Positions 46,063 through 55,247 of a stretch of DNA of 64,000 bases are shown in pieces; position 1 is the first letter of the stretch; each line of letters starts with the position of its first letter. The notes under the pieces were generated by a model. The model ran no database searches. It had not been told where the DNA came from and saw nothing but the letters and a program-made list of their open reading frames with translations. The position numbers and the translations under genes were made by a program. The DNA is from Anodontia alba (lineage: Eukaryota; Mollusca; Bivalvia; Lucinida; Lucinidae): NCBI GenBank assembly GCA_964016985.1, contig OZ024823.1, forward strand, positions 31,440,104-31,504,103. The letters are read 5' to 3'.

Positions 46063-47563
46063 CTCAGATTCAATGAAAACGCACCACTTTTAGAATTTTG
46101 ATTTATTTAGTTAAAGGTAAAAATGACTGACTTTTTCAACTGATAAATACGGTATTGTAAAGTTGTCACCGAAGCATGAGTTTGTTTGACACGAATACTG
46201 CGTGATTTTCATGATGTGCATGTGCACGTGTAAAATGCAAAAATTGCAAAATTTTTGTAATCACGATATTTTTGGCACTTTCTTTACTGTCATTATAAGG
46301 TCCGGACTCTTTACGTTAAAAGCCAGCAAAACATTTAATAAGAACAAGCCAATGGGACGTCTAAGTAACGTCGCTCGTCATCGTGCCCTCGGTATGGTTG
46401 AAGGTTGGCTTTCATACCGCCAAGTTGCAGAGCGTATGGGTTGTTCGCACACTACGATTGCTCGATTGGTTGAAAGGCACAACGCTATGGGGTCTGTGAA
46501 CGACAGACAACGCCCTGGACGTGAACGTGTTACTACACGTCAGCAGGACCGGTACATTGTTTTGAGTCATTTACGCGACCGATTCAGGACGTCTGTGGAA
46601 ACTGCCCAGGAGACAGTGGGAACCCACAACCTACGCGTAAGTGCCTTAACTGTACGGCGGCGTCTCCAGGAACGCGGAATTTCTAGCCATAAGACTGGTA
46701 GGAGGAACGTTTTGACGCGGAACGTCGAATCAGTCGCTTTAATTGGCGTCTACAGCGTATCCGATTGACACAACAGCGTTGGCGTGGTGTAATGTTCACG
46801 GACGAGTCCCGTTTTTGTGTTGAAATGTTTGATAAGCGGCGTAAAGTATGGCGTCGACGTGGGGAGCGATTTCAAGACTGTTGTGTTAAACAGGTGTTAC
46901 GTTGGGGTGGTGGTAGCGTAATGGTGTGGGGAGGTATCTCATGGCGCCACAAAACCCAACTCATCGTTGTTGATGGCAATTTGACGGCAAGTCGGTACAT
47001 CGATGAAATCTAGAGCCTGAGGGGGTACCGTTTATACGCAATAATGGTGACGTTACGCTTTTCCAACAGGACAATGCACGTGCTCATTCTGCGAGGCTAA
47101 CCATGGACTTTTTCAATCAAAATGGTGTGCAAGTTCTTCCTTGGCCTGCGTTTTCGCCGGATTTAAACCCAATTGAGCACCTTTGGGACCAGCTCGGAAA
47201 ACGTGTGTACAGCCGACGTCATGCGCCAATCAACCGTCAGCTGCTTGCCATGGCGCTACAGGAAGAATGGGACAACATCACACAAGACCAGATACAGCGT
47301 TTAATTCGAAGCATGAGGCGTCGATGCCAAACAACACTTGATGCTAAATGGTGGACATACCCGGTATTAGGATATGTGATTTTGATTTTTCGGGTGTGTG
47401 GACTTATTCGAGTCTCTCTGCATCCAATGAAATGCTGTAACTCTGTAGTGAGTATGTGGATAAGTTAGTAATAATTCATTGAACGTGATCAAATGCTGGA
47501 AATATTGTGAATCAATTATAATTTGAGGTATAGTACTAGTGGTGCGTTTTCATTGAATCTGAG
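46063..47563 (+). mobile_element. Tc1-like DNA transposon, decayed
   Basis: Inverted ends CTCAGATTCAATGAAAACGC and complement, flanked by TA (46061-46062, 47564-47565); the total of 1501 bp is typical of Tc1. The ends extend through GCACCACT. It ends about 170 bases downstream of the SLC22 stop codon. Its transposase is frameshifted. Confidence 0.93.
46352..47470 (+). pseudogene. Tc1 transposase (DD34E), frameshifted
   Basis: Starts at MGRLSNVARHRALGMV with a helix-turn-helix (VAERMGCSHTTIARLV) and RQRPGRER linker. Catalytic residues are Asp in FTDESRF (46800), Asp in QQDNARAH (47069) and Glu in SPDLNPIEHLW, with 34 residues between the last two. Frameshifts lie near 46705 and at about 47012, where ATCTAGAG looks like it lost one T. 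It differs clearly from the transposase at 2978-4309, so it belongs to a separate lineage. Confidence 0.9.
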
Positions 47564-47735
47564 TATATGTATGCAATAGAAATATCGACAGAAATAAAAT
47601 ACAAATTAAAAGGCTGTTTTATAAACTGCAATATGAAAACCCCTATATAACCCTCCGTTTTATCATAGAGGTAGTGGGGTGGGTGGAGGGGGATGCATAT
47701 CGGATCGCATTTCACAGACGTTTTAACATTCATTT

Positions 47736-47853
47736 TTAGAAGTGGTGAGAATGACTGTCTTCTAGCTCATCCTTGTAATTTGCTACTTCTCTGTCGTCTT
47801 CGAAAGCTTTGTTCACAATAAAACTGCCCGCCTTTTCTTTCATGTATTCCTCT
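47736..47853 (-). CDS. SLC22-type transporter, last exon (C-terminal tail)
   Basis: Acceptor TTTGATTTCAG, then one base completing the Thr codon split by the upstream donor (51733), then 39 codons: EEYMKEKAGSFIVNKAFEDD and an acidic, His-rich end to TAA at 47736-47738. It is the cytoplasmic tail after the twelfth helix and follows the IEDGEKFG motif of the previous exon. Frame and phase fit exactly. The Tc1 element at 46063-47563 lies just beyond. Confidence 0.8.
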
Positions 47854-48731
47854 CTGAAATCAAAGATGCAAATTCAAAGCATGTTAAGAAGTTTGTGTAA
47901 TTTTACATAGGCGTGTTAATGTAATGTAATGAATATAATTTACTAAAAGGGAGAAGCGTGACCAACTATAAAGCAAAAGAGGCTTAATGTATACAGCGAA
48001 AATCCAAATATCAAACTGAGCATAGCTTTTACGTTTCTTTCGATGTTCTTCAAATGCCATTAATTTTGTTAGCATCGTTTTTGCCTGCATTTCTATAGAG
48101 ACTCCCATTTTTTTAATACGTAGTGTATTCTTTGTTTCCAAGTTTAACAATTTATGAGCCTTCTGTGAATATAAGATTCTGTTTATCATATTACTTTTAA
48201 ACTGTATTCTAGGACCGTAGAAGCTGAACTGTTTTTAATACAATGTTTATAAACGCCTGTATCATGTTTTATTGTTTAAAAGAGAGAACCCTAAACAACT
48301 TTATATACAGTCGTTTCTATAACGATAACTAGATGATAAGTCGTACTCGAACCAGTAGTTATCTATTAATAGAGGGTGTAAAGCGACAATGTACTAGGGC
48401 ATACGCGCAGATTTTGATCATCCTGACAATTATACACCTATGCGACAAATACCCTATACACACATGACAGTTGCATAGAAAAGTGAGGGAAATGAGGTTA
48501 TTAATTCCAGTATAATACATTTGCGCAGTACAAAACATTGAAACAAATACTGAACAATTTAGTAAGGTATAGGAACAAACAAATAGTAAAACATCACACA
48601 ATAGTGAACATCCCCATCCCATACAACCCTGTTTTTACTATATAATATATAGGAGGACATAGGGTGCTCATTTCATGGACTTGTAATCGTAATGTATCCA
48701 TACAGTCTCATTTGGTCATTGGTTTTCCACA
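47854..48731. other. Last-intron segment of the SLC22 locus
   Basis: No gene recognised. A piece of interspersed repeat B (GAGACTCCCAT...TTCTTTGTTTCCAAG) lies at 48098-48140. Frames at 47884 and 48359 are unsupported. Confidence 0.45.
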
Positions 48732-49008
48732 CAACGAAAACACGCCTATTCAAATATATTGAGAAATTCACCACCAAAAAGTGAAAGTTTTCAGATAAAA
48801 ATTCTGATAGTTTTTTTACATTTGTGCTCAAAACATAGATTGTGGGTACTCTTTAGAACCGCCTTGCCGAGGCGGTTCTAACGAGTACTCACAATCTATA
48901 CTTTTGAGCAGAAATAAGAAAAATAATGTATACCCCTGTAAATCCAAATTTTATATATAACAGTGAGGTTTAAGGGGGTCAAAATTATATAGGTATGTTT
49001 TCGTGGTG
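48732..49008 (-). mobile_element. Hairpin MITE family A, copy 7
   Basis: Complete except that the outer bases differ (CAACGAAAA...TTTTCGTGGTG). It lies about 370 bases upstream of the dioxygenase start. The palindrome tip is GCCTTGCCGAGGC, a one-base mismatch. Confidence 0.9.
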
Positions 49009-49376
49009 ACTAGTAAATTCTGTAGTAGCAACTGAACTTTTAAGCGGACAGTGGAGGCCCAGATTAGTCTGATCAGGGCGTTGGCTATCCGAAAATGTCT
49101 GAGGACACATTTCAACCGATTTGTTAATAGGTCAATATGTAATTTGGCTCAGTACACACATTTGTTCATATCGAATTGCATGTTGAAATATGCGTAAACA
49201 TGCAGAAGATAAAACGATAAAACAGGTGAGCGATAAGTAGGCCATATAGTACAAACTATTACATTTTAATGTACGAACGTGTTTTAAACTCTATATTCGT
49301 GTGTTCTCGGTGCAGGTACGACCTACTGAAACGACTTTCAACGATAATTAACGTTCAGTTACAAAAAGCTTCGGTT

Positions 49377-50315
49377 ATGGCTAGTTTTCCTGTTGTAGAT
49401 TTTCTGGAATATGGATTGAAAGTGGAAGATATATCAACAGTTAGTAAGGATACAATAAAAGCATTGGGTAAAAGAATTGTAGAAGTATTCAAACAATTCG
49501 GATTTTGTTATTTGAAAAATCATGGAATAGATGCTGATCTTATTTTAGACTATATGCAAGTTTCGCGTACATTTTACGAGCTACCAGTGGAAATGAAGGA
49601 AAAATATTCCATAAAATCTGACTATTCTTTCGGCTGGTTGAAATTAGAAGGGGAGAGATTAAATGAAGAACGTCCATTAGTTGGCGATTTACACGAAGCC
49701 TTTAATTACATGGCTTTCAGTGACGAAGAATGGCCTCCAGTAGACAGATTTGAGACTCTTACCAAAGAGGTGTTTAAAGTTGGTACCGACTTGACATACC
49801 GCTTCTGTGATGTTTTATCATTGGGCCTGGACCTGCCAGAAGATTTCATGAGAAATGCGCATAAACTGATCGGACAAAAAGGAAACTCTTGCGAGTTCCG
49901 GACTTTGATTTATCCAGCGCTTGGAACTGATTGGACTATCAAGCCGGGTCAGGTAAGACTTGGTGAGCATATTGACTATGGCACTGTATCGTTTATTTTC
50001 CAAGATAATGTAGGAGGTCTAGAGGTATTAAGCCCTGAAGGAAAATATGTCGAGGCCCCACCTATCCCAGGGACAATACTTGTGTTTATTGGAAGTCTAC
50101 TGCAAAGATGGACATCAGATAACCTGATTGGAACCACCCACAGGATTCTCATTCCAGAAGATGACGTTAGAAGAAAGTCAGCCAGGCAGTCCATCGTGTA
50201 TTTTGTACAACCCGATGACGACTGTGTTATTGAGTGTCTAGATGGATCAGATAAATACGAACCCGAAACCGCAAAAGGATTTTATAATTACCAGATTAAA
50301 CAAATTGCTTTATAA
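49377..50315 (+). CDS. 2-oxoglutarate/Fe(II)-dependent dioxygenase (IPNS-like)
   Basis: 312 residues from the ATG before ASFPVVDF, which fits the usual N-terminus of the family; the frame is open 36 codons further up but that part looks non-homologous. The N-terminal helical region includes FKQFGFCYLKNHGI, a DIOX_N-type motif. The core has the iron triad His198-x-Asp200 (GEHIDYGT) and His255 (TTHRI), and Arg270-x-Ser272 (RQS) for 2-oxoglutarate. It is therefore a probable active cytosolic oxygenase of the isopenicillin-N-synthase/ACC-oxidase-like superfamily; the substrate is unknown. No introns, and it sits antisense in the last intron of the SLC22 locus, suggesting a retrocopy or an ancestrally single-exon gene. 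An internal CAGGTAAG resembles a donor, but the protein reads through it sensibly. Confidence 0.9.
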   Translation: MASFPVVDFLEYGLKVEDISTVSKDTIKALGKRIVEVFKQFGFCYLKNHGIDADLILDYMQVSRTFYELPVEMKEKYSIKSDYSFGWLKLEGERLNEERPLVGDLHEAFNYMAFSDEEWPPVDRFETLTKEVFKVGTDLTYRFCDVLSLGLDLPEDFMRNAHKLIGQKGNSCEFRTLIYPALGTDWTIKPGQVRLGEHIDYGTVSFIFQDNVGGLEVLSPEGKYVEAPPIPGTILVFIGSLLQRWTSDNLIGTTHRILIPEDDVRRKSARQSIVYFVQPDDDCVIECLDGSDKYEPETAKGFYNYQIKQIAL

Positions 50316-50554
50316 TTTCTTTACCTGTCAACAGTGAATACATTACCGTGCCTATCTTTATTTTTGCGAGCGACTTATACATAAATGAGTATTGTCAAAA
50401 CCTGTGTCAGAAACTGCGTAATGAAACATTCGTAATAATTATGCTTAGCACTTCTGAATTCGAAATATATATAAATGAATATTGTGGGCGTACTGCGTGA
50501 TGGCACATATAAGACAATAAGCATTCTGGTGCGGTTTTCTGTCAGAAGCTAAGC

Positions 50555-50560
50555 AATAAA
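50555..50560 (+). promoter_or_regulatory. Possible polyadenylation signal
   Basis: AATAAA about 240 bases after the dioxygenase stop codon, just before the GA microsatellite. Position is reasonable, but AT-rich DNA gives such matches by chance. Confidence 0.4.
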
Positions 50561-50584
50561 ACATTCTGAATGACTGTGTCCCCC

Positions 50585-50587
<3 letters not shown>

Positions 50588-50636
<49 letters not shown>
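50588..50636. repeat. (GA)n microsatellite
   Basis: About 24 uninterrupted GA units, 270 bases downstream of the dioxygenase stop. Confidence 0.98.
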
Positions 50637-50640
<4 letters not shown>

Positions 50641-50750
50641 TTAATTTGCGTTTATCTATTATAAATCTAGAGGTATTTAACCTTTTGACCTTTCCTAAAT
50701 TTTACAAACCAAAAATGCTATTTTATACTGGAAGTAAAATTGTCATTTCT

Positions 50751-51052
50751 TTTTTGTTTTGTTGAGGTTTTACGGCCCAGTCAACCCAATGGGGTCATGT
50801 CGAGCGCGGTCAGTTTACCTAGCCACATATTTACTGGACAGGCTTAGTCCTCTAAGCGGTTAACCAGTATTGTGCACATTCTTTCGCCAGAAACTGACAA
50901 CTGCCCTTCTTGAATCAGCGGAAGGGAGAGAATGACCGCAGAAAATATTTCATGATCAATCTCCACAAAAGAATGTTGCCGACCTCGGCGGGGGTTGAAC
51001 CCGCGACCTCCTGGTCTCCAGTCGGACGGCGCATCCAACTGAGCCACCGAGG
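50751..51052 (-). mobile_element. tRNA-derived SINE with perfect target duplication
   Basis: Minus-strand element of 302 bp. Its 5' head (51052-50983) is tRNA-like: CCTCGGTGGCTCAGTTGG contains an A box, GCGGGTTCAACCCCCGC a B box and T arm, and CCTCGG pairs with CCGAGG. A ~230-base body follows, with a tail ending GGGCCGTAAAACCTCAACAA and an A-rich end. The exact 11-base sequence TTGTCATTTCT flanks it (50740-50750 and 51053-51063), so insertion was recent and went through an RNA copy. It is not a functional tRNA gene. Confidence 0.92.
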
Positions 51053-51077
51053 TTGTCATTTCTAATGACAATGGTAG

Positions 51078-51221
51078 CAGACGACATTTTGATTTTTTAG
51101 CATTATTCAGAGAAACTAAGGTTTGATGTTTCATATGAATTGTCCGCTAGGCACACAATTCACGTGAAATATCAAGTTTGATTTTCTCTGCTAAATATAA
51201 AACAAATCAAAATGTCGTCTG
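51078..51221. mobile_element. Foldback MITE family G (CAGACGACATTTTGA ends), copy 1
   Basis: Ends CAGACGACATTTTGATTT and complement. Inner arms include TCAGAGAAACTAAGGTTTGA against TCAAGTTTGATTTTCTCTG, and TTTCATATGAATTG against CAATTCACGTGAAAT. Nearly the whole element folds back. It starts 15 bases from the SINE's target duplication. Other copies are at 55110-55236 and 59943-60098, with remnants at 53100 and 54400. Confidence 0.88.
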
Positions 51222-51732
51222 TTGGGGTTATGATTAGCACTTAAACGCTTAACCCAATAATGCCTAGCGTCCTATAAAAGGGACATTGGCGAAAAAAGTA
51301 TACCCAGATCAGACGCCGCAGAACGCGGCGTCTGATCAGTGTCTATACTGTTTTCATTAAATATAGGAATTACTGCTATAAGTAACACTAATAATAAAAA
51401 AAAACTAACCAGACACCCCTTTGAAGTAGAAATGGAACTGTCTAAATACTGAAGTAGAAGAATCCACTAGGCATTACTGACAATGTAAAGACGGACCCAC
51501 TCTGTGAGCCAGAGTGCTGGGGTTTTGAATATGTGAATATGATCGAATATAAATGTACTCGTATATCTAAGAATAGCACTTAATTGATTATTCGTTTGTT
51601 TTGTTTTGTTAATGGGACATTAGCAAAAAGTACAGACCCATATCAGACGCCGCATTATGACCTTCGCTGTTAACATATGCCCCGAAGGGACACTTTCACA
51701 GCACATGGCTCATTATATTTTTCATAGCTTAC

Positions 51733-51884
51733 GTTCCGAATTTCTCTCCATCCTCGATGCTTTCCGGCAGATGTTTGTTAAGGGTTTCTGGCAAATACAG
51801 AGCGAATAATCCAGCGACCACCGACAGGGAACCAAATATAATCAATGGTAAAGCCTGCCCAAAGTATCCACCTACCAGGCGGTC
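51733..51884 (-). CDS. SLC22-type transporter, exon with helices 11-12
   Basis: Acceptor TTTTTATTCTAG, donor GTAAGC. It encodes [20 protein letters not shown], then a helix ([11 protein letters not shown]), [19 protein letters not shown] and part of Thr. The PETL...IEDGEKF sequence is a signature of the end of SLC22 transporters. Starts in phase 0, ends in phase 2, and joins 47853 exactly. No lesion. Confidence 0.88.
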
Positions 51885-51925
51885 CTAGAATAAAAACATA
51901 CTATATTGATGCAAATTTTCATATA

Positions 51926-52271
51926 CAGTGAACCCTCGTTACAACGACGTAATTTGTTCCCAAAGATGTTGCCATTATAATGACTTTGCTGTTGTAAAGA
52001 ATCCTTAATGGACAGAATGATATGTAAGAAAGGTATTGTTTTGTTCTTATTTCTTCACAGAACATATGTTTTGGATATTTGTTAGAATCGCCTCGCTGAG
52101 GCGATTCTAACAAATATCCAAAACATATGTTTCTTTTAAGTATAAAATACAAAATTCTTGCCTGATTTGTGACTTATTGTTACCTCTTAAGCGACGGTTT
52201 TGTGACAGTCAAATTGTCATTATAACGAATTTTGTCGCTGTATCGAGTTTCGGTATCAAGAAGGTTGTCTG
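51926..52271. mobile_element. Foldback MITE with CAGTGAACCCTCGTTA end
   Basis: TA-flanked, with the left end similar to family T and a degraded right end (GTTGTCTG-TA). Contains a ~75-base palindrome (52058-52132) around GGATATTTGTTAGAATCGCC, which resembles the centre of hairpin MITE family A. So two families share this hairpin. Its left end lies 42 bases from an SLC22 acceptor. Confidence 0.75.
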
Positions 52272-54000
52272 TACAGTAAAACGTCAATGACTCGAACACC
52301 GATGGCTCGTTTATCATGGATAACTCGAACACGTTTTTGAGTCTTGGGAAATTCTACCAATAGCTCAATAAAGCAAACGTTTGAGCCAGCGCACGACAAA
52401 ACCTAAACTAAGACAAGTGTGACCAGTAAAGGCATAGATCAGCCTGTACATCCACCCAGTAAGCCAAATGTCACGTTCATCCCTCTTTGGATAACATGGA
52501 GACTGTATAAGGCATATGCGATTGATCAGCGAAGACTCTGATCAGACTGCGCGGATGCGCAGGCAGATCTGAGTCTATGTTGGTCGCACAAGTCTTATTG
52601 TAGGTTTTGTCGTGCACTGGCCCATTTAGGGATATTTCAGAGAAATTTGCCGATTTTAATCATGATTATGTATGTGCTGTGTACTCATTAGAATCGTCTC
52701 ATTGAATAGATTTTAATAAGTACACTCAATATACCATTATTTACAGAAGGCTAAGAGAAGTCACGGAACATTTATTTCCTGAGGGCGTTCAGCGAAAACT
52801 ATGATCCAACTCCTTGGCTATCCATGCTGATTTGAATCTTTGATTGGTGTTCTGTGGATAGCCAGATACATGTAGACAGCGAAGTCTCTGACCAGACTGC
52901 GCGGATGGTCATGCGGATTTGAGTGTTCGATAGACGCACCTGTCAGAGGGTGTATTTACTATTGTTGCGACTGCTATGTTGATTTCCTTTTTCTTTGTTG
53001 GCTTCTTCTGACTTTATTTATTATAATTGAATCAAACGGTAGCAGAACCTTTCATTTCTAAATATTTATTAATGTTTAGTTGTCCGGGTAAATATTTCAG
53101 CAGACGACATTTTGAAATATTTTTTATTTATTTATTTTTATTTTTTCCCAGAAAACAAGATATGACATTTTGTGCAAATTGTCTCCAATGTCTCCAATGC
53201 ATTCCGGAAAAAAGAGTAAAGATCATCAATTTATCGTCTGCTGAATTAGACCACACAGTGTTAAAGGTAAAACAGGCTAGAATACTTCGCACGTAATTAT
53301 AACTATTCTTCCGATATCAACTACTAGTCTTCCGATATCAAGTATTATGTATAAAAAAAAACAGAAACCTTAGTAGGAGCGCTTTTTTCTCCATTTCTAT
53401 ATTTAGTTTTGTTTCAAAATTCTTGAGTGAAAATTAAATAATTTTATGTACCTGTAAATAAGTATTTTGAATTTTTCAAACAATTAATAAGTGCGTCCAA
53501 CGGGAACAGCAAAGCGTGCAGACGCACTACTACGGACTACCTATGTGCGACCAAAAATGTGATGGCCCAACAAACGCTTGGATAGTTCGGTGCTTATCCT
53601 GAAAAAAACAATAAGCGTTCCGTTATTTGGCAGAGACTGTTGACACGGCGGCCGTGCCGATAATAGCAACAAAACAGCCAATAACGCCAAGTATTCCAAT
53701 TGCAAGGGGTTGAATCACGAGACTTATGACGTCAGCCTACAAAATTTGCGATCGCCGCCATTTTGAATTTTGTCTCCACTTCGAATTTTATTTCTATCCA
53801 TTCTCCGCCTATTTACAAGCTAAGCACGATTCATTTTGTGCATAAGGTACACTTTGATGTAGATTTTTAGATAACACATAGACTTTACGCTCTTCTCGCG
53901 TGATAATCTTAAAAAAAAAAAAATTCGACACAAGTAAGCGAACGATAGTATATTGTCGTTGTACCTGTGATCGGCATACACTAGTTTTCGGTATTCGGAA

Positions 54001-54038
54001 AGCATGCCCGCCCCCGCCCCCCCCCCCCCCCCCCCCCG
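54001..54038. repeat. Poly-C tract
   Basis: Nearly pure C run, interrupted by three G, at the edge of the RT family P tail copy. The Gly-rich minus frame here is an artefact. Confidence 0.95.
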
Positions 54039-54039
54039 C

Positions 54040-54335
54040 CAATCGGGGCCCGCGAAATAGATGGGCTGCCTAAAGCCTCCATGGCAGAGCTGCTAGTAAC
54101 CAAGCAGAACCCGAATTCATGTGATCGGGTCGGGTAAAAGTCCTATAATTTTGGAGGCAATGTCTCTGAACTTCTGAAATATTGTTGACTTGGACGTTAT
54201 ATCACAATTCATGCAGTGGATTAGAAGTCAAGCGTGGTCTGAAATCAAACTCAGTTAGATCTGGCTAACCCACCTATGAAGCCTGTAATGATAATTTGGA
54301 CGCACGGATGTAGGCAGCACCGATTAAATACATAT
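54040..54335 (+). repeat. 3' flank of RT family P, copy 3
   Basis: Inverse match to 19770-20080 across GGCCCGCGAAATAG, GGCTGCCTAAAGCC, CCCGAATTCATGTGATCG and GACTTGGACGTTATATCAC. Only the untranslated tail is present. Confidence 0.85.
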
Positions 54336-54542
54336 TATTGAAATTAGAAAACAAATTGTGTTAAATATTACCCCTTACGGCGCTAATCATAACAGCAGCA
54401 GATGATATTTTGATATCATTTCGTGTTTTTAAAAGAAAATAAGGCTTTACAATTTATGTCTTAAAGTCTCTGAAAACTAATAAAAAAAAGAATTTCATCA
54501 GCTGCAATTTAGCTCAGCCCTCTAAGGGTGTATTACACTAAC

Positions 54543-54723
54543 CAGGTTGGCGACGTAGGGCGCGATCATGCCACCAACCCTCGCCATACATGAGCTCGAT
54601 CCCATCCCAGCATTCCTCACGACTGTAGGGAAGAGTTCTGCAGAATACTGGTACACAATGCCAAACCCCGCTTAGGCTCAATTTTACCTATCATGGCAAG
54701 GGTTGTTGTCAACCATTGTAAAT
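54543..54723 (-). CDS. SLC22-type transporter, exon with helices 9-10 (frameshifted)
   Basis: Acceptor TTCCTGTAG, donor GTTAGT. Two bases complete an Asp codon with the previous exon. Then LQWLTTTLAMIGKIEPKRG in one frame, and IVYQYSAELFPTVVRNAGMG followed by a MARVGGMIAPYVANL end in another. The shift falls at CGGGGTTTGGCATT: one additional T would restore a continuous frame and would also give the 182-base length needed for phase 0 at the donor (181 observed). The acceptor is only 28 bases from hairpin MITE copy 8. Confidence 0.85.
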
Positions 54724-54751
54724 CTACAGGAATATTATAAATAATAATTTG

Positions 54752-55018
54752 CATCATGAAAGCATGCCTATATAATTTTAACCCCTCTTCAACCCCACTA
54801 CTATATAGTAAATCTGGAGTTTACAGGGGTATACATTATCTCAAAAACATAGATTATGGGTACTCGTTAGAATCGCCTCGCCGAGGCAGTTCTAACGAGT
54901 ATCCACAATCTATGCTTTGAGCAGAAATATGGAAAATATCAGAGTTATTTAATTTGAAAAGTTTCAGTTTTTGGAGATGAAATTTTCTATATATTTGAAT
55001 AGGCGTGTTTTCGTAATG
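54752..55018 (+). mobile_element. Hairpin MITE family A, copy 8
   Basis: From CATCATGAAAGCATGCC to GGCGTGTTTTCGTAATG. It is slightly shortened between the left hairpin and the central palindrome. It abuts the 3' splice site of an SLC22 exon. Confidence 0.9.
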
Positions 55019-55109
55019 ATTGGTTCGTAATTGACATACACCTAATAAAAACAATTCTGAAAAAGCTAACCAAAGCCTTTCTAGCATGCGAAATTCTACA
55101 ACTGTTTTT

Positions 55110-55236
55110 GTTATTTTTTAGATAAAATAAGACTTGAGTTACCATGTGAATCGTCTGCTGGGCAGTGCAGACAATTCACATGAAATATAAAGCCCTACTT
55201 TCTCTGAAAAATAATTAACAAACTCAAAGCGTCGTC
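55110..55236. mobile_element. Foldback MITE family G, partial copy 2
   Basis: Inner arms CATGTGAATCGTCTGCTGGG / CAGACAATTCACATG and the right end AAAGCGTCGTCTGTTG remain. The left end is not recognisable. It lies directly against the mariner relic at 55248. Confidence 0.65.
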
Positions 55237-55247
55237 TGTTGTAGGTA

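Larger units (their letters stand above)
52272..54542. other. Intron DNA with degraded repeats
   Basis: Family E palindromes near 52500 and 52860, a third type of hairpin near 52665-52735, and a family G half near 53098-53225. On the minus strand 53630-53740 there is a short open stretch after a possible acceptor, with a hydrophobic segment; I could not connect it to any gene. Confidence 0.45.

Noticed and set aside
49269..49376. N-terminal extension of the dioxygenase frame
   Set aside because: The first 36 codons lack similarity to the family start and contain a GTGCAGGTACG splice-like motif; the ATG at 49377 gives the usual N-terminus.
50983..51052. A tRNA gene
   Set aside because: A and B boxes and paired ends are present, but a normal anticodon arm is not evident and it is the head of a 302-bp SINE bounded by a target duplication.
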